From: Acidobacteriaceae bacterium
GTDB taxonomy: Bacteria > Acidobacteriota > Terriglobia > Terriglobales > Acidobacteriaceae
Assembly: GCA_003135495.1 (NCBI GenBank)
Contig: PLBX01000119.1
Location: forward strand, 1 to 13,482
DNA: 13,482 bases
Direction: 5' to 3'
The position numbers were made by a program, and so were the translations under genes. The number at the start of each line of letters is the position of its first letter. The stretch's first letter is position 1. The notes below the pieces were generated by a model. It was not told the DNA's origin and did no database searches. It was given only the letters and a program-made list of their open reading frames with translations. Below are positions 7,334-11,077 of this stretch, one piece after another.

Positions 7334-7555
7334 TTACTTTGCCTGTTTTCGGCCTATCGATCCCTGATACATTTTGGCCATTCGTAAAAGGGTCTTGGCA
7401 CCGGTGTCACCCATGAGCGCATGGACCGTCAGTCTTGTCTCCGCTTGTTCTGGCGTCAGCTTATTAACTTTCGGAGCGCTGTAGGACTTTAATTGCCGTT
7501 TTTGATTGGTATCACTTAAATGGTGCGCGTTTTGCCCGATTCCACCTGAGTCCAC
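7334..7555 (-). CDS. Small protein with YxxP/KLTPEQA leader-like segment (73 aa)
   Basis: The start is a GTG at 7555-7553 with AGAGG 6 nt upstream. After a polar N-terminus, the core reads KSYSAPKVNKLTPEQAETRL, then TVHALMGDTGAKTLLRM. A Y-x2-P-x-V/L motif followed by LTPEQA and a GDxGAKxLL segment resembles short acidobacterial proteins I remember, whose N-terminal part looks like a RiPP leader (lasso leaders also use YxxPxL). I see no maturase, protease or PqqD/RRE gene nearby, so a RiPP role is speculative. It has no signal peptide and a basic C-terminus (GRKQAK). It is the first gene of a three-gene cluster. Confidence 0.55.
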   Translation of the reverse strand: MDSGGIGQNAHHLSDTNQKRQLKSYSAPKVNKLTPEQAETRLTVHALMGDTGAKTLLRMAKMYQGSIGRKQAK

Positions 7556-7625
7556 AATTCGCCTCTCGCTTGCAGCAAAGTAATCTCAGGGTTCATTTGA
7601 GACGAGAAACCAGTATGTGCATTGG

Positions 7626-7655
7626 AAGAATGATTCTTGTTCCAGAAACGGAACA
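7626..7655. repeat. Two adjacent palindromes upstream of the small-gene cluster
   Basis: AAGAAT-G-ATTCTT (7626-7638) is a perfect 13-bp palindrome. It abuts a second one, TGTTCC-AGAAAC-GGAACA (7638-7655, within CTTGTTCC). Both lie in the 191-bp gap between the one-TM gene end and the GTG at 7555, 70-100 bp upstream of that start. They could be operators for the cluster or RNA structure ending the upstream transcript. No T run follows. Otherwise I see nothing in this gap. Confidence 0.35.
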
Positions 7656-7746
7656 CAAGCCCGGCCGTGGAGGAGGAATTTGCGGCTAAGAAGATCGCAT
7701 AACACCGGGGGGTTGAAGCATTGCAATCTAACCCTGTGCACGAACG

Positions 7747-8274
7747 CTATGAAGTTTGTCTTCGTGCGCTTTGCAGCATGCTGTAACGAGCGAGCAAGCC
7801 AATGGAGCGTCCATGGTGCTCGATTAACGATTGAGGGCTCGGCAAGCGAAGACTGGGGAAAGTAGCGATAATGAATAGCCGTCCCATGGTAGCCAGCGCC
7901 AGCATGCGCATTTCGACGGCGTCCGCTGCAATTTGTTTTCCCAGTTCCGCCAAACTCGGGTCGTCGCTCCCGCGCGCAGCATTTCCGAAGCGGCTGAATT
8001 GGAGCGCAATGTGAGACAGAGCTCTAGCGTAGGCTAGGGCCGCCCACGCTCTTTCGCGTTTTATTTTCAGGAACTCATCGGCAGGCAGGCACGAACGAAG
8101 AAATATTTCTTCTTCCGGATCAACGAGATTGCGGAAAGCCTCAATATCCAAAGAGCCCATCAATGACCGAGCGTGGTCAAGGGCTAACGGTCCTCTGCGC
8201 TGTCGAACGGCCACGGACGTAAGGGCTATCACGACAAGAACCGCCAAACCGATATAAATCGCGGCGGGACTCAT
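7747..8274 (-). CDS. One-TM membrane-anchored protein of unknown function (175 aa)
   Basis: I chose the ATG at 8274-8272 because it forms a classic ATGA overlap with the stop of the seven-TM gene. An ATG ten codons upstream is possible, but its purine stretch directly abuts the start. One transmembrane helix (about residues 4-22, IYIGLAVLVVIALTSVAV) is followed by RQRR, giving a cytoplasmic C-terminal domain of about 150 residues that is helical. It includes ALDHARSLMGSLDIEAFRNLVDPEEEIFLRSCLP, then KIKRERAWAALAYARALSHIA. I recognise a general resemblance to an acidobacterial family that accompanies seven-TM proteins, but know no function. Translational coupling to the seven-TM gene suggests a physical partner. 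Confidence 0.75.
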   Translation of the reverse strand: MSPAAIYIGLAVLVVIALTSVAVRQRRGPLALDHARSLMGSLDIEAFRNLVDPEEEIFLRSCLPADEFLKIKRERAWAALAYARALSHIALQFSRFGNAARGSDDPSLAELGKQIAADAVEMRMLALATMGRLFIIATFPSLRLPSPQSLIEHHGRSIGLLARYSMLQSARRQTS

Positions 8275-9032
8275 AGCAAAAATCGCTTCAATGCCAGGTT
8301 CCATTCCTTCATCTCAGCCATAGGCCGTTCGCTGTGTTGGATTCTTATTCTCGCCGGAATAATCAAGTATCCCAGCCAGACCACAACAGCGACGTGATAC
8401 CCTCCGGTCGGCAATAGGTTCAGAACTTTCGCGGCGGAAACCGAAAGGTCCTCCGTATGCATTGCCCAGTTAGCAAGTTCCACGCTCGATAGAACTCCAA
8501 AGCCGAATGCCATTCCGAAAGCATAGCTTTGCAAAGATAAACCCAACAGACCTGAGAAGAGGAATAAAAAAAGCACTAAGCCGCACTGAATAATCGCCAC
8601 GCCCCGCTCCACCCACGCCGTCCCCGCTATAAGCGTGCTGGACGTATGACCGGACGAGAAAACTGAGCACAAAATAGCGAGAGTTACCAGAAACAGGGTC
8701 GTCCATCGGAGAGAAACGCGAGCCACCGTCTCTGATTGTTTTTGTTCTCGGAAGATGTTATCGAAAATCTCTTGAATCACGCCAAATCGGAGCGCCGTGC
8801 TAATAGCCAATGTGCCCAGGTAAATGTGCGCATAGTAAGCGCCCAAGTTGAGATTGCGCTGGGAAACCAGAAACAGCAGAACAAATTCTATTATCTCGTA
8901 GCAGACATACCCGAAAAAAACGGGATATTTGACGTGCAAGCGCCGTTTCAACAATAGAAATGCAACCCACGTAAGAAGGAGATGGGGCGCGATCCAGAGA
9001 TAGAGGAGGACAAGATTGTACCAATGTATCAT
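8271..9032 (-). CDS. Seven-transmembrane protein of unknown function (253 aa)
   Basis: From the ATG at 9032 the protein starts MIHWYNLVLLYLW and has seven predicted membrane spans at about 7-28, 36-56, 67-90, 108-125, 143-164, 168-190 and 206-227, with a short basic cytoplasmic tail. The frame is open further up to a TTG directly after the peptide gene stop, but that extension is polar and unconvincing. No ribosome site is evident at the ATG, so translation may be coupled. The IQEIFDNIFREQ loop after TM3 resembles a motif I associate with acidobacterial seven-TM proteins. No transporter or enzyme signature is seen. It lies between a secreted mini-peptide gene (69 bp upstream) and a one-TM gene overlapping by 4 bp, consistent with a sensor, exporter or immunity role; this is inference. 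Confidence 0.75.
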   Translation of the reverse strand: MIHWYNLVLLYLWIAPHLLLTWVAFLLLKRRLHVKYPVFFGYVCYEIIEFVLLFLVSQRNLNLGAYYAHIYLGTLAISTALRFGVIQEIFDNIFREQKQSETVARVSLRWTTLFLVTLAILCSVFSSGHTSSTLIAGTAWVERGVAIIQCGLVLFLFLFSGLLGLSLQSYAFGMAFGFGVLSSVELANWAMHTEDLSVSAAKVLNLLPTGGYHVAVVVWLGYLIIPARIRIQHSERPMAEMKEWNLALKRFLL

Positions 9033-9101
9033 CCGGCTTAGAGTTGAATATATTTGCCGGAAAGCCAATTTGCAATCCCTGAATCTCGCCCCGGATTCCA
9101 A

Positions 9102-9224
9102 TTATGTGGGTGGTATGCAACCGGTCTTATCGCAGATCGGGAGAGGGTTGCCGTCGGCAAAGCTCGATGCGGACGTGACCAACAGAATGACGCCTATTGC
9201 CAAAACTCGCAGAATGTTCTTCAC
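9102..9224 (-). CDS. Secreted mini-peptide, 40 aa, mature part about 18 residues with CxxxxC
   Basis: The gene starts at a GTG (9224-9222) with AAGGAG 7 nt upstream, an excellent ribosome site for so small a frame. The product has a short basic start (KNILR), a hydrophobic core (VLAIGVILLVTSA) and a signal-peptidase site near SSFA. This would release a mature peptide DGNPLPICDKTGCIPPT or one residue longer. The peptide is proline-rich, with two cysteines four residues apart that could form a disulfide. It precedes the seven-TM and one-TM genes on the same strand. A peptide signal, bacteriocin-like effector or structural peptide are all possible. I recall similar acidobacterial peptides with an ADGNPxPxC core, but could not search. 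The frame is open upstream, but that part lacks a signal peptide. Confidence 0.7.
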   Translation of the reverse strand: MKNILRVLAIGVILLVTSASSFADGNPLPICDKTGCIPPT

Positions 9225-9231
9225 GGTATTG

Positions 9232-9237
9232 CTCCTT
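9232..9237 (-). promoter_or_regulatory. Shine-Dalgarno of the secreted mini-peptide
   Basis: On the minus strand, AAGGAG lies 7 nt before the GTG at 9224. It is the main argument that this 40-codon frame is translated and starts with a signal peptide. Confidence 0.7.
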
Positions 9238-9253
9238 GATGGGAATGGAGACA

Positions 9254-9271
9254 CCGTGCTACTCTGCACGG
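9254..9271. repeat. Perfect inverted repeat upstream of the mini-peptide gene
   Basis: CCGTGC (9254-9259) and GCACGG (9266-9271) flank a 6-nt loop, ending about 30 nt upstream of the mini-peptide GTG. The repeat is either a DNA operator or a short hairpin in the leader. The divergent plus-strand gene begins only 60 bp away, so it could regulate either. Confidence 0.4.
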
Positions 9272-9330
9272 ACAATTGACTGTTCGCGCGCCCGTCGCGC
9301 TTAACAACTCTTTTCGGAAAGTGTAAAACT

Positions 9331-9798
9331 GTGGTCCTTCTATCAGCTATCCAAGACTTCGAAGGCAGAACGCTGAGTGCCGTTCCTGGATTGTTGGGGA
9401 AATTGCGGTATGTCGCGCTCCTGTGCAAGAACAAGGGAGAAGGTTTTCACTGGGGATTACAGAAAATCTATGGAAGCGGAGCGGCCGAGAAGGCGATCAA
9501 GAACTCGCACCGAGCGCTGATCGGGCAAGTACTGAGAACTCCATTGCGGGATCTTGAGGAAGACCTGAGGCACTCGGCGGCGCGAGCGCAAGTTACGGAG
9601 TTTGAGTTGTTAGCTTGCTTCGGAACGTCTGAGCGGAACGCGCCTCCAGTTCAGAATTTTCGGGCTTCAGAAAAACATTTCATGTCAGTTCTGCACACTC
9701 TTTCGGCTCTGGCTCAGCATAACGCACTTGCCATCCCCCAAAACGTATTGCCGCCCCCACCACCTGCCCAATCACCTCGGCCTCCTGTGGGTGCTTAA
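9331..9798 (+). CDS. Conserved-looking protein of unknown function with Pro-rich tail (155 aa)
   Basis: The start is a GTG at 9331-9333 with GGAAAG 9 nt upstream. The first 80 residues (VLLSAIQDFEGRTLSAVPGL, then GKLRYVALL, HWGLQKIYG and SHRALIGQVLRTPLRDLEEDL) are compact and look like a real, mostly helical domain. I associate it with small acidobacterial proteins, and know no function. The C-terminus is proline-rich (VLPPPPPAQSPRPP). There is no signal peptide or membrane span. The last 39 codons overlap the end of the opposing XRE gene, an unusually long convergent overlap for two genes that both look genuine. It is divergent from the mini-peptide gene; a TTGACT at 9276-9281 could be its -35 element, but the -10 is poor. 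Confidence 0.7.
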   Translation: MVLLSAIQDFEGRTLSAVPGLLGKLRYVALLCKNKGEGFHWGLQKIYGSGAAEKAIKNSHRALIGQVLRTPLRDLEEDLRHSAARAQVTEFELLACFGTSERNAPPVQNFRASEKHFMSVLHTLSALAQHNALAIPQNVLPPPPPAQSPRPPVGA

Positions 9799-10489
9799 GA
9801 GTTCGAATCGAAACTGGTGACAAGGGATGCGATTGCAGAATGATGCGATCGCCACTGACGTTACACCACGAACAGACAAAACCAGCACGGGTTTCGACAA
9901 AGTAGATCGGACGCTCCATCTCAGAGCGCCAAACACCTTCAACCACACGATTCTTAGTTTCGTCTATCTGCACGAAGCTGCCGGGCGGAAGCAAAGGGTA
10001 CATCGTGAAATCTTCTGTGCCTATATAGCCGTAGGTGTATCGGTCATCGGCGAGTGTCGAGAGGTAGGTGAGCGGCACCACACCCCATTGCTCGATCATG
10101 CGCGCCATATTTGTTGTCCGAGAGAGTGAGAAACCAGGGTCCAGCCGCACCGGAATCTTTGCTTCAGTCGCTACTCCTGAAACCTCGGTGAGATGTGACC
10201 GATTCGGTCGCGCAGACCCGAGATCGGCAGCCATATCATTCAGATCGACGCCATACCACGACAGCAGAGCACGGTAATCGGAACGATAGATTGCCGCCAA
10301 CGTATATAAACGAAAAATGCTGGGAACAACTCCCTTTGTCTCGATATCGGACAGTCGACTCGGCGGAATCGCAAACTCGTCATTCCCTAGCCTTCGCGCA
10401 ACTTGAATGCTGCCGGTCTCCACATCTCGCATCGTGTAACCAAGCGATTCTCTCATCGCCCGAAGCCTATGCCCACCAGCAAGCGACAC
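9680..10489 (-). CDS. XRE-type HTH regulator with S24/LexA-like C-terminal domain
   Basis: The 269-residue product starts at a GTG (10489-10487) 7 nt after a run of seven G that can act as ribosome site. Residues 7-80 form an XRE/Cro-type helix-turn-helix (HRLRAMRESLGYTMRDVE, then PPSRLSDIETKGVVPSIFRLYTLAAIY). Residues about 130-250 have the layout of a LexA/CI S24 fold (YGYIGTEDFTMYPLLPPGSFVQID, then RPIYFVETR, CSWCNVSG, AEVIGQVVGAA). The serine-methionine of the S24 active site is replaced by T162-M163, and no catalytic lysine is obvious, so it probably does not self-cleave and may instead bind a ligand or partner. Such proteins look common in Acidobacteriota. The C-terminal 39 codons overlap the convergent 155-residue gene. 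A good promoter lies immediately upstream. Confidence 0.88.
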   Translation of the reverse strand: MSLAGGHRLRAMRESLGYTMRDVETGSIQVARRLGNDEFAIPPSRLSDIETKGVVPSIFRLYTLAAIYRSDYRALLSWYGVDLNDMAADLGSARPNRSHLTEVSGVATEAKIPVRLDPGFSLSRTTNMARMIEQWGVVPLTYLSTLADDRYTYGYIGTEDFTMYPLLPPGSFVQIDETKNRVVEGVWRSEMERPIYFVETRAGFVCSWCNVSGDRIILQSHPLSPVSIRTLKHPQEAEVIGQVVGAAIRFGGWQVRYAEPEPKECAELT

Positions 10490-10513
10490 TCTAGCACCCC
10501 CCCAATTTCGACA

Positions 10514-10542
10514 ATACTAGCAGTCATATTCAGCCAAGTAAA
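10514..10542 (-). promoter_or_regulatory. Sigma-70-type promoter of the XRE gene (extended -10)
   Basis: On the minus strand: TTTACT (10542-10537), a 17-bp spacer ending in TGC, then TAGTAT (10519-10514). The TGn before the -10 makes it an extended -10 promoter. The predicted transcript start near 10507 leaves a leader of about 18 nt that just includes the G-run ribosome site. Confidence 0.55.
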
Positions 10543-10626
10543 ACGAATCGAGGCCCGGCTTGTTCGAGTTTCGTAACACACATGATCGGTCTACTCTATT
10601 GCAGCAATGGGACTTCCAAGGTTCTT

Positions 10627-10788
10627 TCATTCTCGTAGTTTACGGCCCTCTGGCGCCTTCGGAAATCCATCGGCGTCTTCCGGACGTGCTTTGTTTGTTA
10701 TTCGTAAAGTATTGTCAAAGGATGTTACGAGAAGCGACAGCTTCGCGTAGTCAGGGAAGATAGCTCCTGGAACAATGTCAGCTCGCAT
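10627..10788 (-). pseudogene. Remnant of a peroxiredoxin-like (redoxin) gene, N-terminal end only
   Basis: A GAGGA ribosome site 6 nt upstream precedes an ATG at 10788-10786 that opens MRADIVPGAIFPDY, which I recognise as the conserved N-terminus of AhpC/peroxiredoxin-like proteins. These normally continue as ELPDHT, a KLSEL segment and a downstream cysteine motif. Here the text jumps to AKLSLLVTSF, suggesting an internal deletion, then becomes unrelated and stops after 53 residues with no catalytic cysteine. It lies directly downstream of an alpha/beta-hydrolase remnant on the same strand. The alternative is a genuine short peptide gene, since its start signals are intact. The rest of 10490-10855 holds the XRE promoter and nothing else I can identify. 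Confidence 0.4.
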
Positions 10789-10855
10789 AGGAAATCCTCA
10801 ACACCCTGAATGCACATCGCCGGTTGACGTTTCAATCCGTTAGTAGCCGGCGCTC

Positions 10856-11077
10856 TCAGCGACTTGAGTTAGTTTGCCGCGCCCGGAACGCCTCAACTGA
10901 AGAGCCGAGAAAATCGCGGACCAATGTGGAAATCTGATCCGCAGCCGTGTCCAATGCGAAATGACCGGCTTCGAGAACGTGAACTTCAGCGCTCGGCACA
11001 TCTTTGCGATAGCGCTCCGGTTCGCCGAGATCGAACGACAGATCGTACTTGCCCCAGATCACCAGCAGGCGCGGCTG
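10856..11077 (-). pseudogene. C-terminal fragment of an alpha/beta hydrolase
   Basis: The 73 codons following the TAG at 11080-11078 read QPRLLVIWGKYDLSF, then VPSAEVHVLEAGHFALD, then ISTLVRDFLG. This is the C-terminal third of an alpha/beta-hydrolase fold enzyme: strand 7 with the acid residue in WGKYD, and the catalytic histidine in GHFAL. The nucleophile elbow, cap and N-terminal part are absent. The fragment is in the same frame as the upstream glycosidase, separated by one TAG. The residues just before the TAG (RRYSERE) look like the hydrolase sequence that usually precedes QPxLLVxWG, so the junction probably lies inside the glycosidase frame. No independent ribosome site is evident, so expression is unlikely unless by readthrough. 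Confidence 0.7.

Noticed and set aside
7617..7865. 82-residue plus-strand frame in the gap before the one-TM gene end
   Set aside because: No ribosome site, basic/Cys-rich random-looking composition, and half of it is antisense to the one-TM gene.
10560..10763. 67-residue plus-strand frame between the XRE gene and the glycosidase
   Set aside because: It is antisense to the peroxiredoxin-like remnant, has no ribosome site and no recognisable sequence.
10818..10852. CGCCGG...CCGGCG inverted repeat after the hydrolase fragment as a terminator
   Set aside because: The arms are only 6 bp with a 23-nt loop and no T run follows, so a hairpin terminator is not supported.
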